Part shown: one piece after another, positions 35,916 through 45,861 of the stretch
Layout: every line of letters starts with the position of its first letter
Numbering within the stretch: position 1 is the stretch's first letter
Assembly: GCA_012960035.1 (NCBI GenBank)
Contig: DUBZ01000032.1
Span: 62,001-126,000 of the forward strand
Length of the DNA: 64,000 nt
Source: Myxococcales bacterium
Lineage (GTDB): Bacteria > Myxococcota_A > UBA9160 > UBA4427
Direction: 5' to 3'
Program-made: the position numbers and the translations under genes
Notes under the pieces: model-generated
What the model was told of the DNA's origin: nothing
What the model saw: only the letters and a program-made list of their open reading frames with translations
Database searches by the model: none

Positions 35916-37154
35916 CTAGCCGTGGTCTCTTCGGCTGATGGGTCGCGGGGCCGAAGCGCCGCCCGAGTCTAGCAGGCTGCGGAATAACCCACTCCCGGCG
36001 TCTGGCTCGGCCCGGAGTTGTTCCGCAGCCTGTTGGCCTGAAGTTGCCTCGCGGTGTCGCTCAAAGGCAGGCGTCGTGAGCGCCCTGAATTGTCCCGTGG
36101 GTTCTCGGACGAGAAACAGTGCTGCAATGTCGTGCTCATTCGCAAACCGGAACCCTTCTTCGGAGCCCATGACGTTGAGTGCCGTGGCGAGGGCGTCGGC
36201 CCAGGCAGCTTGTTCGTGGAGAACACTCACCGACGCTAGAGCGTGCTGGATCGGTCGTTGGCTGCGGGGGTCGATGGTGTGAGAAATGCGCTGGCCATCG
36301 ACCTCGTAGTAGTCGCGATAGTCTCCTGACGTCGCGATCGAGATGTTCGCAAGCACCACAACTTGATGGCTCATCCGCGCGACGGCGTCCGGCCGTTCGA
36401 TCCCGATCCGCCAAGTCCTGCCGTCAGACTTCTGTCCGTGGGCGCGAAGCTCACCGCCAACTTCCACGAGGTAGTTCGCGTATCCGAGCGCTTCGACTGC
36501 CTGAGCAATTTGATCGACTCCGTACCCCTTCGCGATCGCGGAAAGATCACACTCAACTAGGCTGTCGCGCTTTGCCAGCGACTGCAGATCTGGCAGGACC
36601 GAAACTTTCGCGAACCCAACCCGCCTGCTCAGCTCACGCAGCTCGGCTTCACTTGGAGGCTCTGGTGGCCGATCCGTTGCGCCGAACCCCCAAGCGCTGA
36701 CGAGCGGCCTCACCGTGATGTCGAAGGCGCCTTGGCTTATTTCACTGACCGCCCGCGCGATCTGAAACACTGCGATCATTTCGGCCGAAACCGCAAATGG
36801 TTCTTGCGATGCGTGTCGGTTGAAGCGAGACAGCTCCGACTCATCGAGATAGGTCGACATCAACGAGTTCACGCGATCGAGCTTGTCTTCGATCGCTTGG
36901 GCAAGCTCAGTTCTAGAAGTCGGAGACAGTTCCGCCGTCGCGATCTTGACCGAATACGTGGTCCCCATCGTGCGACCGGTGATTTCAACGTGGCCGGGCC
37001 ACTCGGGGTCGGCGATGACAAGCCGGTGGACCGCGAGGCCGAGAAGCAAAAGCGCACAAAACGGCAGCATGATGCGCGCGCGGGTGTCTAGGGTCCGGCG
37101 CGGCAGGCCGGTCGATGCGATCCGTGGTGAAGAGGGGCGCGGGTCAGAGCCCAT
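35916..37154 (-). CDS. apbE: FAD:protein FMN transferase ApbE
   Basis: Transfers FMN to Thr residues of NqrB and NqrC in the periplasm. The ATG at 37154 has AAGGAG 8 bases upstream. A membrane anchor follows (MLPFCALLLLGLAVHRLVI). ApbE motifs are GRTMGTTYSVKI, SLVECDLSAIAKGYGVDQI, NYLVEVGGELRAHG and ISHTIDPRSQRPI. The conserved domain ends around EPTGQFRALTTPAFE; the last 45 residues are an unrelated tail whose DNA contains a long inverted repeat. It follows nqrF by 59 bp and precedes nqrM. Confidence 0.9.
   Translation of the reverse strand: MGSDPRPSSPRIASTGLPRRTLDTRARIMLPFCALLLLGLAVHRLVIADPEWPGHVEITGRTMGTTYSVKIATAELSPTSRTELAQAIEDKLDRVNSLMSTYLDESELSRFNRHASQEPFAVSAEMIAVFQIARAVSEISQGAFDITVRPLVSAWGFGATDRPPEPPSEAELRELSRRVGFAKVSVLPDLQSLAKRDSLVECDLSAIAKGYGVDQIAQAVEALGYANYLVEVGGELRAHGQKSDGRTWRIGIERPDAVARMSHQVVVLANISIATSGDYRDYYEVDGQRISHTIDPRSQRPIQHALASVSVLHEQAAWADALATALNVMGSEEGFRFANEHDIAALFLVREPTGQFRALTTPAFERHREATSGQQAAEQLRAEPDAGSGLFRSLLDSGGASAPRPISRRDHG
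35971..36034. repeat. Inverted repeat (palindromic element) in the 3' end of apbE
   Basis: CAGGCTGCGGAA at 35973-35984 is perfectly inverted as TTCCGCAGCCTG at 36021-36032. Pairing extends to about 18 bp with two G-U pairs, with a 28-base GC-rich loop. It lies in the part of apbE that codes the non-conserved tail. The size and symmetry suggest a REP/MITE-like unit inserted near the gene end, or a strong transcript hairpin before nqrM. Confidence 0.65.
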
Positions 37155-37213
37155 CCCAGCACTCCTTCGGGAGACCCCAAGGCGCGTTCGGAATTGCTAC
37201 GCGGTTTCGCTTT

Positions 37214-38449
37214 TTAGCCGAAGTCATCGAACATGATGTTCTCGTTCTCGACTCCGAGATCCGTGAGCATCTGAATCATAGCGTTGTTCATCATCGGTGG
37301 ACCGCAGATGTAGTACTCGCAGTCTTCCGGTGAATCGTGATCCTTCAGGTAGTTGTCGAGCAACACCTGGTGGATGAACCCGGTGAGTCCAGTCCAGTTG
37401 TCTTCGGGTTGGGGCTCAGAGAGTGCGAGGTGCCATTCAAAGTTGGGGTTCTCTTGGGCGATCTTGTCGAAGTGATCGACGTAGAAGGCTTCGCGATAGC
37501 TGCGTGCGCCGTACCAGAACGTCACTTTGCGATCCGTGCCGAGCCTGCGGAACTGGTCGAAGATGTGTGAGCGCATCGGCGCCATACCCGCGCCACCCCC
37601 GATGAAGATCATTTCGTTTTCGCTGGGCTTGGCGAAGAAATCGCCGAACGGACCCGAAATGGTGGCCTTGTCGCCCGGCTTCAAGTTGAAGATCCACGAA
37701 GACATCAACCCCGGCGGCACGTCGGGCGTGCGCGGTGGTGGCGATGCGATGCGGACATTCAACATAATGATGCCCTCTTCCTCGGGATAGTTCGCCATCG
37801 AGTACGCGCGCGTCACTGGGTCGGGCACTTCAGAGACATAGCGCCACTGGTCGAATTGGTCCCAGTCGCCGCGGTATTCCTCTTCGATGTCGTAGTCCTT
37901 GTAATTCACTACGTGAGGCGGGGCTTCGATCTGGATATAACCCCCTGCGCGGAACGGCACGCTTTCGCCGGTCGGCAGCTCGAGAATGAGTTCCTTGATG
38001 AACGTCGCCACGTTGTGGTTCGAGCGGACCGTGCACTCCCACTTGCGGACGCTGAACACTTCCGCGGGGATCTCGATCGTCATGTCTTCCTTGACCTTGA
38101 CCTGGCAAGAAAGGCGGCAGCCTTTGCGGGCCTCGCCGCGAGTGATGTGAGAAGTCTCGGTCGGGAGCATCGCGCCGCCGCCCTCGATCACGTTCACGGT
38201 GCAGACGCCGCAGCTTCCCTTACCGCCGCAGGCAGAGGGGATGAAGATCTTCTGGTCGGAAAGTGTGTTGAGCAATGTGCTGCCCGCGGACGTCGTGATC
38301 GTATTCGCGGGATCGCCGTTGATCATGATCTTGACTTCGCCGCTCGTTACAAGTTTGGCCTTGGCGAAAACCAGAATGCCAACCAGCAACACGATCAAAA
38401 CCGTAAATGCGACGACGCCAAAGAGGATTGTTTCCATGTCCATGTTCAT
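37214..38449 (-). CDS. nqrF: Na+-NQR subunit F (NADH oxidising)
   Basis: The electron entry subunit of 411 residues. One membrane helix ([20 protein letters not shown]) is followed by a 2Fe-2S ferredoxin domain with [10 protein letters not shown] (Cys74, 80, 83) and Cys111 or Cys115. The FAD/NADH reductase domain has [11 protein letters not shown] for flavin and [20 protein letters not shown] for NADH, ending in [18 protein letters not shown]. Each key cofactor ligand of the family is present, so the pump should be active. Confidence 0.95.
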   Translation of the reverse strand: MNMDMETILFGVVAFTVLIVLLVGILVFAKAKLVTSGEVKIMINGDPANTITTSAGSTLLNTLSDQKIFIPSACGGKGSCGVCTVNVIEGGGAMLPTETSHITRGEARKGCRLSCQVKVKEDMTIEIPAEVFSVRKWECTVRSNHNVATFIKELILELPTGESVPFRAGGYIQIEAPPHVVNYKDYDIEEEYRGDWDQFDQWRYVSEVPDPVTRAYSMANYPEEEGIIMLNVRIASPPPRTPDVPPGLMSSWIFNLKPGDKATISGPFGDFFAKPSENEMIFIGGGAGMAPMRSHIFDQFRRLGTDRKVTFWYGARSYREAFYVDHFDKIAQENPNFEWHLALSEPQPEDNWTGLTGFIHQVLLDNYLKDHDSPEDCEYYICGPPMMNNAMIQMLTDLGVENENIMFDDFG

Positions 38450-38536
38450 GTCTGCGAAACCCTGCGCCTGCTGCGCGTTGTGAACTCGTGACTTGCCGAG
38501 CGATCTGTTCGTAGTGATCGTGAAGGGGGGCGTGAA

Positions 38537-39148
38537 CTAGAGCTGTATGCCCGAAAATGCCATGAAGCCGATCGACATTAAGCCGACCAAGAGGAACGTG
38601 ACGCCGAGGCCCCGGAGCGGCGCCGGGACATTGCTGTAGCGGAGCTTCTCGCGCACTGCGGCGAGGGCCGTGATGGCGAGTGCCCAACCAATGCCCGAGC
38701 CAATCCCGAAGACCGTGCTCTCGCCGAGCGTGTAGTCACGCTCGACCAAAAAGAGCGACGCACCCAAGATCGCGCAGTTCACGGCGATCAACGGAAGGAA
38801 GACGCCGAGCGCGTTGTAGAGCGCGGGCGAAAACCGGTCGAGCACCATTTCTACGATCTGGACGGTCGCTGCGATGGTGCCGATTAGCGTCAAGAAGGTC
38901 AGGAACGAAAGGTTGACGTTTTCGAAGCCGAGCCACGCAAGCGCACCTTCCTTCAACAACACCTCGTTGAGGAGCTGGTTGAGCGGACAGGTGACTGCGA
39001 GCACGAAGATGACCGCAAAGCCCAACTGCATTGCAGTTTCGACTTTCTTACTAATTGCGAGGAATGAACACATGCCCAAGAAGAAGGCAAGCGCCATGTT
39101 CTCAACGAATATGGCCTTCGTAGCCAGGCTCAAATAATGTTCCAACAC
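38537..39148 (-). CDS. nqrE: Na+-NQR subunit E
   Basis: A 203-residue membrane subunit with six helices. It starts [20 protein letters not shown], the usual NqrE opening. The two Cys that ligate the intramembrane iron-sulfur centre are in [19 protein letters not shown] and [15 protein letters not shown]. Its start overlaps the end of nqrD by 47 bp. Confidence 0.95.
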   Translation of the reverse strand: MLEHYLSLATKAIFVENMALAFFLGMCSFLAISKKVETAMQLGFAVIFVLAVTCPLNQLLNEVLLKEGALAWLGFENVNLSFLTFLTLIGTIAATVQIVEMVLDRFSPALYNALGVFLPLIAVNCAILGASLFLVERDYTLGESTVFGIGSGIGWALAITALAAVREKLRYSNVPAPLRGLGVTFLLVGLMSIGFMAFSGIQL

Positions 39149-39776
39149 GGAACTCTTCCTCCACTTGCTCAGGTTTCCAACTGCGAACGGCCCAGATAAA
39201 GCAGCCGATCAAGAAGAACGCAGCCGGCGCCAACAACATCAGACCGTTGGGGACGTACCAGCCACCCTCGTTGACGGTCTGCATGACGGTAAAGCCGAAA
39301 ATCTTGCCGCTACCAAACAACTCGCGGACAAACGCGACGAGCATCAATACAACGCCGTAACCGAGACCGTTGCCGATGCCGTCGATGAAGCTGAGCTTCG
39401 GCGAATTCTGCATCGCGAACGCTTCGGCGCGACCCATCACAATACAGTTCGTGATGATCAAACCGACGAACACCGTAAGCTGCTTGCTGATGTCGAAGAC
39501 GAAGGCCTTGAGGACCTGGTCGGTCACGATCACGAGCGAGGCGATAATGGTGAGCTGCACGATGATGCGCACGCTCGACGGGATGTGATTGCGAATCGCG
39601 CTGACCGCGACATTCGAAAGCGCACAGACCGCGGCCACCGCGATGCTCATTACGAGCGCGGTTTCCATCTTGGTCGTCACGGCGAGCGCTGAGCAAATGC
39701 CCAGCATCTGAAGTCCGATCGGATTGTTGTTGAACAGAGGGTCGAGTAGTGCCTCTCGTTCTTCCGAATTGGCCAT
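39102..39776 (-). CDS. nqrD: Na+-NQR subunit D
   Basis: A 224-residue six-helix subunit, homologous to NqrE. The metal-binding Cys are in [20 protein letters not shown] and [18 protein letters not shown]. It ends in the hydrophilic [16 protein letters not shown] and its last 47 bp lie within the nqrE reading frame. NqrD and NqrE together hold the redox metal centre in the membrane. Confidence 0.95.
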   Translation of the reverse strand: MANSEEREALLDPLFNNNPIGLQMLGICSALAVTTKMETALVMSIAVAAVCALSNVAVSAIRNHIPSSVRIIVQLTIIASLVIVTDQVLKAFVFDISKQLTVFVGLIITNCIVMGRAEAFAMQNSPKLSFIDGIGNGLGYGVVLMLVAFVRELFGSGKIFGFTVMQTVNEGGWYVPNGLMLLAPAAFFLIGCFIWAVRSWKPEQVEEEFRVGTLFEPGYEGHIR

Positions 39777-39851
39777 GTAGTCGTGCCTCCACGATAATCT
39801 TGCTTCTCTAAGTACGGTCTATCCGCCCGGGTTACGCAGCTCCCGAGGGTC

Positions 39852-40637
39852 TTAGCTCTTAACTTTGGCGCCTCGCACGTTCGCGAGATAGGGGCCGAAG
39901 CCAGCGTCACCGATCCAGTACTTCACGAGACTGTCTACGCCTCGACTTGTAATCGTTGCGCCCGAAAGGCCGTCGACCCGGTACGGGTCATCTGCCGGCG
40001 AACCCGCCGCGCCCTTGATGACGCTGATGCTGGGCTTCCATTTGTCGTTAAATGCAAGGCGGCCGGTCCAGCGTGACTTCCAGCGCGGGTTGTCGACTTC
40101 GCCGCCGAGCCCCGGTGTTTCACCGTGTTGATAGAAGGTGATGCCTTTGATCGCGCGCGTGTCGGGACCGAGTGCGAGGTATCCATAAAGCGTGGACCAC
40201 AGCCCGGCACCTTCGATCGGAATGATGATCGCGTCCAGTTCGCCGGATTCATTTCGGACCTGAAAGACGATCCCTACCTTGGGTAGGCGCCGCACCTTGG
40301 CGGCGTTGGTCGCAGCCTCAATACTCAATTCTGGGTCGCGCAAAGCTTTCTGTTGGTCGTAAGTTGCCGCGTCGATCTCATTGTTGAGAGCACCCGTTGC
40401 GAGGTCGACTGCAATAGGCGTGACACGCGAGTTGAAGAGTTCGCCCACGGCTTCGGGTGAGAGATCTTCGCCTTCCTGCATCAACCCACTGACGATCAGC
40501 ACCTTAGTCTGCCGATCGAGGATGACGTTGGCGTCCTGTCGATCTTTGAGCGAAACCGCCGACCCTGCCACGAACACAGAGCAAACGAGACACACTGCTG
40601 CCGTAAAACCAATGATGTACCCGGTACTATGCTGCAC
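39852..40637 (-). CDS. nqrC: Na+-NQR subunit C
   Basis: A 261-residue subunit with an N-terminal membrane helix (GYIIGFTAAVCLVCSVFVAG) and a periplasmic FMN-binding domain. The covalent FMN site is DGLSGATITSRGVDS, Thr in the S-G-A-T motif. The start is GTG at 40637, with GGAGG about 10 bases upstream; it overlaps the nqrB stop by 11 bp. A longer frame to 40697 is upstream antisense-like sequence within nqrB. Confidence 0.93.
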   Translation of the reverse strand: MQHSTGYIIGFTAAVCLVCSVFVAGSAVSLKDRQDANVILDRQTKVLIVSGLMQEGEDLSPEAVGELFNSRVTPIAVDLATGALNNEIDAATYDQQKALRDPELSIEAATNAAKVRRLPKVGIVFQVRNESGELDAIIIPIEGAGLWSTLYGYLALGPDTRAIKGITFYQHGETPGLGGEVDNPRWKSRWTGRLAFNDKWKPSISVIKGAAGSPADDPYRVDGLSGATITSRGVDSLVKYWIGDAGFGPYLANVRGAKVKS

Positions 40638-41844
40638 TTCGGGCTTGCCTCCGCTTGATGTTCCCTTGGACGACGAAGTGGTCAAGCAACGGCGCAAACA
40701 TATTCACGAACAAGATCGCGAGCATCATGCCCTCGGGGTAGGCGGGGTTCACAACTCGGATCAGGATGCACAAAATGCCGATGAGCAACCCGTAGTAGAA
40801 CTTGCCCGCGTCGGTGAAGGCCGAAGAAACCGGGTCGGTCGCCATGAACACGGTGCCGAGGGCCCAGCCGCCGAGCACCATGTGCCAGTACCACGGCACA
40901 GCGAACATCGGGTTGGTGTCAGAGCCGGAGAGGTTGAGCACAAGCGACATCGCGATCGTGCCGACCACGACGCCCGTCATGGTTTTGCCGGAACCCACTT
41001 GTGTCCATAACAACATCACGCACCCAATTAGGCACGCCAATGCGGACGTCTCTCCCATCGAGCCTGGTATGAAGCCGTAGAAGGCGTCCCACCAGCTGTA
41101 GTTCGCAAGGGCCGTGCTGCTTTCGGCCGCCTGCGCGAGGAGCGTGGCGCCTGTGTACGAATCAACTCCGCTGAGGTCGGATGCGATCCACGGTGCTTCG
41201 CCGCTCATCGCGACCGGGTAAGCGAAGAACAGAAACGCGCGGGCAACGAGGGCGGGGTTCAGGAAGTTCATCCCCGTACCGCCGAAGACCTCTTTGCCGA
41301 AGATCAAGCCGAACGCCATGCCGAGCACGACCATCCAGAGCGGGATCGTTGCGGGTAGCGTCAGCGGAAGCAGCATGCCGGTGACCAGGAAGCCTTCGTT
41401 GACTTCGTGGCCGCGGATGACGGCGCCCCCACCTTCGACAACGGCGCCAGTGAGCATGCCGGTTGCATAAATCGGTAAATAGAAGAGCGCCCCGAGGGCG
41501 ATGCACGCGATCGGATTGTTGAAGTCAGACGCCAGGCCGATGAACCCCCAGACGGCCATGTGCCAATCGTCGAGGGCGGCACCTCCGTGCGCCATGCTGA
41601 GCAGGGCCTGATAGCCGGTGTTGTACATCGCCATGCCCGCGCACGGGATCAGCGCCAAGACAACCGTGATCATCAGGCGTTTCAGATCCAAGCCGTCGCG
41701 CACATGCGAACCGGTCTGAGTCACTTCGCCGGGGGTGAACATCCCAGTGTCGTGCATTTCAAAAAGCGGATAGAGCTTTTCGAAGCGACCACCCTTTTCG
41801 AAATTGGGGGCCAGCTTGTCGTTCATGTCCTTCAGAAACTTCAT
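40627..41844 (-). CDS. nqrB: Na+-NQR subunit B
   Basis: The largest membrane subunit, 405 residues and about ten helices, which carries the sodium path. The flavinylated Thr is in GVDSYTGATLLAQAA, modified by ApbE. The opening MKFLKDMNDKLAPNFEKGGR and the Gly-rich loops GLIFGKEVFGGTGMNFLNPA match the family. It starts 7 bp after nqrA stops. Confidence 0.95.
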   Translation of the reverse strand: MKFLKDMNDKLAPNFEKGGRFEKLYPLFEMHDTGMFTPGEVTQTGSHVRDGLDLKRLMITVVLALIPCAGMAMYNTGYQALLSMAHGGAALDDWHMAVWGFIGLASDFNNPIACIALGALFYLPIYATGMLTGAVVEGGGAVIRGHEVNEGFLVTGMLLPLTLPATIPLWMVVLGMAFGLIFGKEVFGGTGMNFLNPALVARAFLFFAYPVAMSGEAPWIASDLSGVDSYTGATLLAQAAESSTALANYSWWDAFYGFIPGSMGETSALACLIGCVMLLWTQVGSGKTMTGVVVGTIAMSLVLNLSGSDTNPMFAVPWYWHMVLGGWALGTVFMATDPVSSAFTDAGKFYYGLLIGILCILIRVVNPAYPEGMMLAILFVNMFAPLLDHFVVQGNIKRRQARSAA

Positions 41845-41851
41845 TGCGCCG

Positions 41852-43231
41852 TTAGCCTTCCTTCTCGATCAGTTCGAGATTCCGTCGCAGGATGGGCCCG
41901 TAATTCGTCTTGCCAGGGCAGACAAATGTGCAGAGTGCGAGGTCTTCTTCAGCGAGTTCGAGGGCGCCGAGTTCTTCGGCTCGCTCGAGGTCGCCCACCA
42001 GCATGGAGCGGAGCAGGAACGTCGGCAGGATGTCCATGGGCATGACGCGTTCGTACATGCCGATCGGCACCATGGCGCGCGGCGATCCGTTGGTCGTGGT
42101 CGTGAAGTCAAAGCGGCGGCTCGGGAAGAACCTCGACACATAGATTCCAATGGTCGAAAACATGTCGGCCCCAGGTGACAGCCATCCCATAAAGATCCGC
42201 TCCCGCCCTTCGGCGAGGACCGAGATCTGTTGGTCGAAGCGGCCGAGGAAACCGAAGTTCTCCCCCATGGCCTTCTTGCCAGAAAGCACGGAGCCCGCGA
42301 TCACGCGCACTTCGACGTCGCCGAAGTCTTCATCGACCACGTCGTCAATGTAGGCGCCGGCGCGGGTTTCGATGAGGCGAGCGTCAGCGACCGGCGGGCC
42401 GGCGTACGACACGATGCGCGAGACATCGAGCTTGCCCGTTGCGAACAACTTGCCGATCGCGGCGACGTCCTGATAGCCAATGGCCCAAACCGTCTTGCTG
42501 CGACTGACCGGCTCAAGGGTGTGAATGTGAACGCCCGCGGTTCCAGCCGGATGCGGCCCGGTGAAGTGCTCAACCGTCACGTCCGCCGTCAAACCGTTTT
42601 CAATTTCCGATCCCGGATCGACGCAGAGGTAGGTCTTGCCTTCGGTCAGCTTCGAAATGGCGACGAGACCGCGGTCAAAGTCCTCCATTGTTTTTTCGAG
42701 AACGACCTCGGGAAGCGGCGCATGAGGGTTCGTGTCCATCGCGGTGATGAAGATGGCGGCTGGCGTCGTGTCCGTCGCAGGGGTCCTATTATAGGGGCGG
42801 GCCCGAAGCGCCGTCCATTCACCGCTTTCGGCCAAGAGCGCCACGACGTCGCCGCGGCCCAGCTCGCTTACGTCGCGGCCAGAATAGCTTTCAAAAGCAA
42901 CGAGTTCGTCATCGCTCGGCGTGCCAGCGCGTTCGCTGTCGCTCAAGTCGATTACGACGCTCTGGAGCGCGCGTCGTGCACCGCGATAGACGCCAATGAC
43001 ACGGCCAGCACCGGGCGCGGTGTGGATGACGCCAGGGCGCGTGCGGTCTTCGAAAAGCGGCTGGCCACGTTTTACCGTGTCACCCTCTTTGACTTTCATG
43101 CCGGGACGCATGCCCGGAAAGTCGTCCGCCATGATCGCAACACGGGTCGGTTGGCGAACTTCCCGCACGATCTGGATAGGGTCTCCAGAGATCGGAAGGT
43201 CGAGCCCCTTGGTGATCTTGTGAAGTGACAT
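41852..43231 (-). CDS. nqrA: Na+-NQR subunit A
   Basis: The soluble first subunit, 459 residues, associated with quinone binding. The start at 43231 ([18 protein letters not shown]) follows AAAGAG and is the family N-terminus; the frame upstream to 43291 is not expected. Other conserved parts include [38 protein letters not shown] and a C-terminal [20 protein letters not shown]. It is the first gene of nqrABCDEF-apbE-nqrM. Confidence 0.95.
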   Translation of the reverse strand: MSLHKITKGLDLPISGDPIQIVREVRQPTRVAIMADDFPGMRPGMKVKEGDTVKRGQPLFEDRTRPGVIHTAPGAGRVIGVYRGARRALQSVVIDLSDSERAGTPSDDELVAFESYSGRDVSELGRGDVVALLAESGEWTALRARPYNRTPATDTTPAAIFITAMDTNPHAPLPEVVLEKTMEDFDRGLVAISKLTEGKTYLCVDPGSEIENGLTADVTVEHFTGPHPAGTAGVHIHTLEPVSRSKTVWAIGYQDVAAIGKLFATGKLDVSRIVSYAGPPVADARLIETRAGAYIDDVVDEDFGDVEVRVIAGSVLSGKKAMGENFGFLGRFDQQISVLAEGRERIFMGWLSPGADMFSTIGIYVSRFFPSRRFDFTTTTNGSPRAMVPIGMYERVMPMDILPTFLLRSMLVGDLERAEELGALELAEEDLALCTFVCPGKTNYGPILRRNLELIEKEG

Positions 43232-43776
43232 CGGTCTCTTTTTGTTATTCCGTAATTTTCTGCACGGTCTCGCCGCACCGTCTCGGTTCAATGCCCCAAT
43301 TCAGCCTGTCTCATCGTGTTTCGCAGAACGGGCGGAACAGATAAGCAAGATGTTTTGAGCGGACAGCGCGTGTGGATCCCGCGGTGATGGCCGAATGGAT
43401 TCGGTTGTCCTTCGAAGTGCCTTGCACCGGGGCGAGAGCAGAAGAGATTAGGACAACCCCCGGCGCTTACAACGGATTTTGGTTCAAATATTGACCTTTC
43501 AAGCGAACTCGCCCGCGCCTTCATGTGCCTAGTTCATCCTTGAATTGCGGAGACAGACTCAAATGATTGCTCGTCCCGCCAGTTCGTTGTGCCTACATTT
43601 TTGCCCTCGCTTTGGATGGATCTTGCAGCGCATTTAGACGCGGCGGGTGTCGTTCGACCTCGGTGGGATTGGCTCCGGAAAAGGCGTCGACCGCGAGGAG
43701 GGGAATGCCCGATGGCTCCTCAATTGTCGCTATGATGCGCTTCGATCATTCCCTCCTCTTGAGTCAAGGCGCCCCG
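43232..43776. other. 545-bp divergent region between nqrA and the Sel1 lipoprotein gene
   Basis: No convincing gene. It should hold promoters for the nqr operon (leftward) and the Sel1-repeat gene (rightward). The in-frame extension of the Sel1 gene from 43567 to 43776 lacks a signal peptide and family pattern, so it is treated as non-coding. No clear promoter boxes can be defended by eye. Confidence 0.5.
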
Positions 43777-45819
43777 ATGAGTCGGCTTCGAAATCTATGC
43801 AGTGACAGGCGGTTGCGCGTCCCGCGCCCGATCACTCGCTTGAGCGTTGTGGCCTTGGGTTTCGCCCTAGCGTCGGTCTTGATTGCGGTGGGTTGCGCTG
43901 AGACACTCGACGACGTGTTCGTTCGCGCCACCAACGGCGACGCCGAGGCCCAGGTCGTGCTGGGCGACCGGTTTCTTGAGCCCGGTGAAGCCAGAAATCT
44001 CACCGTCGCGGCCGATTGGTATGAAAGGGCCGCCATCCAGGGAAACCAGTTGGCTCAGTTCAAGCTCGGGCAGCTGCACTTTGCTGAGTCCGACGGCGCT
44101 TTCGAACCCAAGCCCGCGACTGGGGTTCGCTGGCTCAGCGATGCGGCCGAGATGGGGAACGAAGAGGCGATGCGTGACTTGATCGCAATTCACGACGAAG
44201 GTCGGGGCATCCCCAAGGACCCGGAAATTTCCGGAAAGTGGATGGTCAAGGTGGCCGAGTTCGAGAAGCCGGCCGATCTGGTCGCTCTGGGCATCCGCTA
44301 CTACGAGGCAAACGGAGTGCCGCTCAACCGTGGGCGTGGCGCCAAGCTGATCGCACGCGCGGCCGAACTCGGAGACGCCACCGCGCAGCTGTATCTGGCG
44401 AGGATCTATACGACCCAAGGAAACGGGGTTGTGGGAAACCTCGAAATCGCGGTGCGCTGGTTTACCGAGGCCGCCGAGCAGGGCGATCTCGAATCCCAGA
44501 ACTACCTCGGTACCCTGTATGCCAGCGGTCAGGGAGTCGAAAAGGACTACGAGGCGGCTTTACTCTGGCTTCGGCAAGCTGCGGACAAAGGCTACGCCAA
44601 GGCGCAAGCAAACCTCGCGGTGATGTACTCCGAGGGCCACGGCGTCGAAAAAGACCCGGTCGAAGCCGAGCGATGGTTTCGGGCCGCAGCGGCGAACGAG
44701 CCGCTTGCTCAGCTCGAACTCGGAAAACGCTACGCCCGCGGCTCGATCGTTTCCGAAGACCAGGCCGAAGCCATGCTTTGGTACTTGAAAGCCGCAGAAA
44801 ACGATGTCGCCGCGGCCCAGCTGATCGTTGCCCGGGCCTTTGACCAAGGCGATGGGGTCGAGACGGACCTTGCCCAGGCCGCACGCTGGTACGCAGCCGC
44901 GGCGAAAAACGGAGTTATTGAAGCGCAATTGCGGGGTGCAGAATTATTCGAGATCGGAGCAGGCGGTGTTGAGGAAGACATCAAGCAGACTGCTGGGCTC
45001 TACCGGCTTGCGGCCGAAGCTGGCGACCTCGACGCCATGTGGAAGTACGGCCAGATGCTCGAGGTCGGTCGCGGCGCCCCCATGAATCGCAGCGGTGCGG
45101 TCGAGTGGTACCGCAAGGCGACCGTGGGCGGGCACAGCCAGGCGCGGACGCATCTGGCGCTAATTCTTGACCAAGGTCGCTTCGTACGGCGCAACGCTGA
45201 AAGGGCCGTCGTGCTTTATGAAGAAGAAGCTGCCGCCGGCAACGTATCCGCGATGGCGCGGCTCGGCGAACTCTACTGGGAAGGCGACGGCATCCCGCGC
45301 GACCGGAAGAGGGCACTCGAGTGGCACGTGCGGGCTGCGGATCAGGGCAACATCACGTCAGCTTCCTTTGCGGGGGTTCGTTACTTCGAAGGTGGATATG
45401 GGATCGTGAAGAAGTCCGATCTCGCGTTTCGCTATTTGAGCATGGCCGAGAAAGCAGATGACATCGTAGGGAGCTACTACGTTGGCCAGTGCCTGTGGAA
45501 GGGGATTGGCGTCGAACAGAATCGAGCCAAGTCGATCCCGTACTTCAAGTTGGCCGCTGACAACGGAGTTCCGGGGAGCTTTCGATACCTCGGCATCGCC
45601 GCGGTAGTGGGAATGACCAAGTCGAAGAATAAGGTCTCGGAAGCCTACAGCTACTTCGCCATCGGTGACTCGCTACGCGACCCGGGAGCACGTGCCGAAC
45701 TCCAAGCGTTGCGCAAAAAGTTGACCAGGCCCGATGTCGAAAAATTTAATGCCAACGCGCTCAAAGAATACGAGCGGTATGAAGCCATCTGGGCAAAGAA
45801 TCGAAATCGCCGCTCGTAG
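43777..45819 (+). CDS. Sel1-repeat (SLR) lipoprotein
   Basis: A lipoprotein of 680 residues. The start at 43777 (MSRLRNLCSDRRLRV) has AAGG just upstream and a signal peptide ending VLIAVGC, a good lipobox. About 17 Sel1-like repeats follow, of the form AxxxYxxAAxxGxxxAQxxLGxxYxxGxGVxxD; examples are WYERAAIQGNQLAQFKLGQL and LWLRQAADKGYAKAQANLAV. SLR proteins act as protein-interaction scaffolds, often at the envelope. No peptidase or enzyme domain is joined to it. Confidence 0.88.
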   Translation: MSRLRNLCSDRRLRVPRPITRLSVVALGFALASVLIAVGCAETLDDVFVRATNGDAEAQVVLGDRFLEPGEARNLTVAADWYERAAIQGNQLAQFKLGQLHFAESDGAFEPKPATGVRWLSDAAEMGNEEAMRDLIAIHDEGRGIPKDPEISGKWMVKVAEFEKPADLVALGIRYYEANGVPLNRGRGAKLIARAAELGDATAQLYLARIYTTQGNGVVGNLEIAVRWFTEAAEQGDLESQNYLGTLYASGQGVEKDYEAALLWLRQAADKGYAKAQANLAVMYSEGHGVEKDPVEAERWFRAAAANEPLAQLELGKRYARGSIVSEDQAEAMLWYLKAAENDVAAAQLIVARAFDQGDGVETDLAQAARWYAAAAKNGVIEAQLRGAELFEIGAGGVEEDIKQTAGLYRLAAEAGDLDAMWKYGQMLEVGRGAPMNRSGAVEWYRKATVGGHSQARTHLALILDQGRFVRRNAERAVVLYEEEAAAGNVSAMARLGELYWEGDGIPRDRKRALEWHVRAADQGNITSASFAGVRYFEGGYGIVKKSDLAFRYLSMAEKADDIVGSYYVGQCLWKGIGVEQNRAKSIPYFKLAADNGVPGSFRYLGIAAVVGMTKSKNKVSEAYSYFAIGDSLRDPGARAELQALRKKLTRPDVEKFNANALKEYERYEAIWAKNRNRRS

Positions 45820-45861
45820 CAAGCGGATGTCCTGAAAAGACAGTCACGGAGTGAGATTCCA

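Noticed and set aside
42230-43228. Long plus-strand frame antisense to nqrA
   Set aside because: nqrA is certain from conserved sequence; the antisense frame is a GC-skew shadow.
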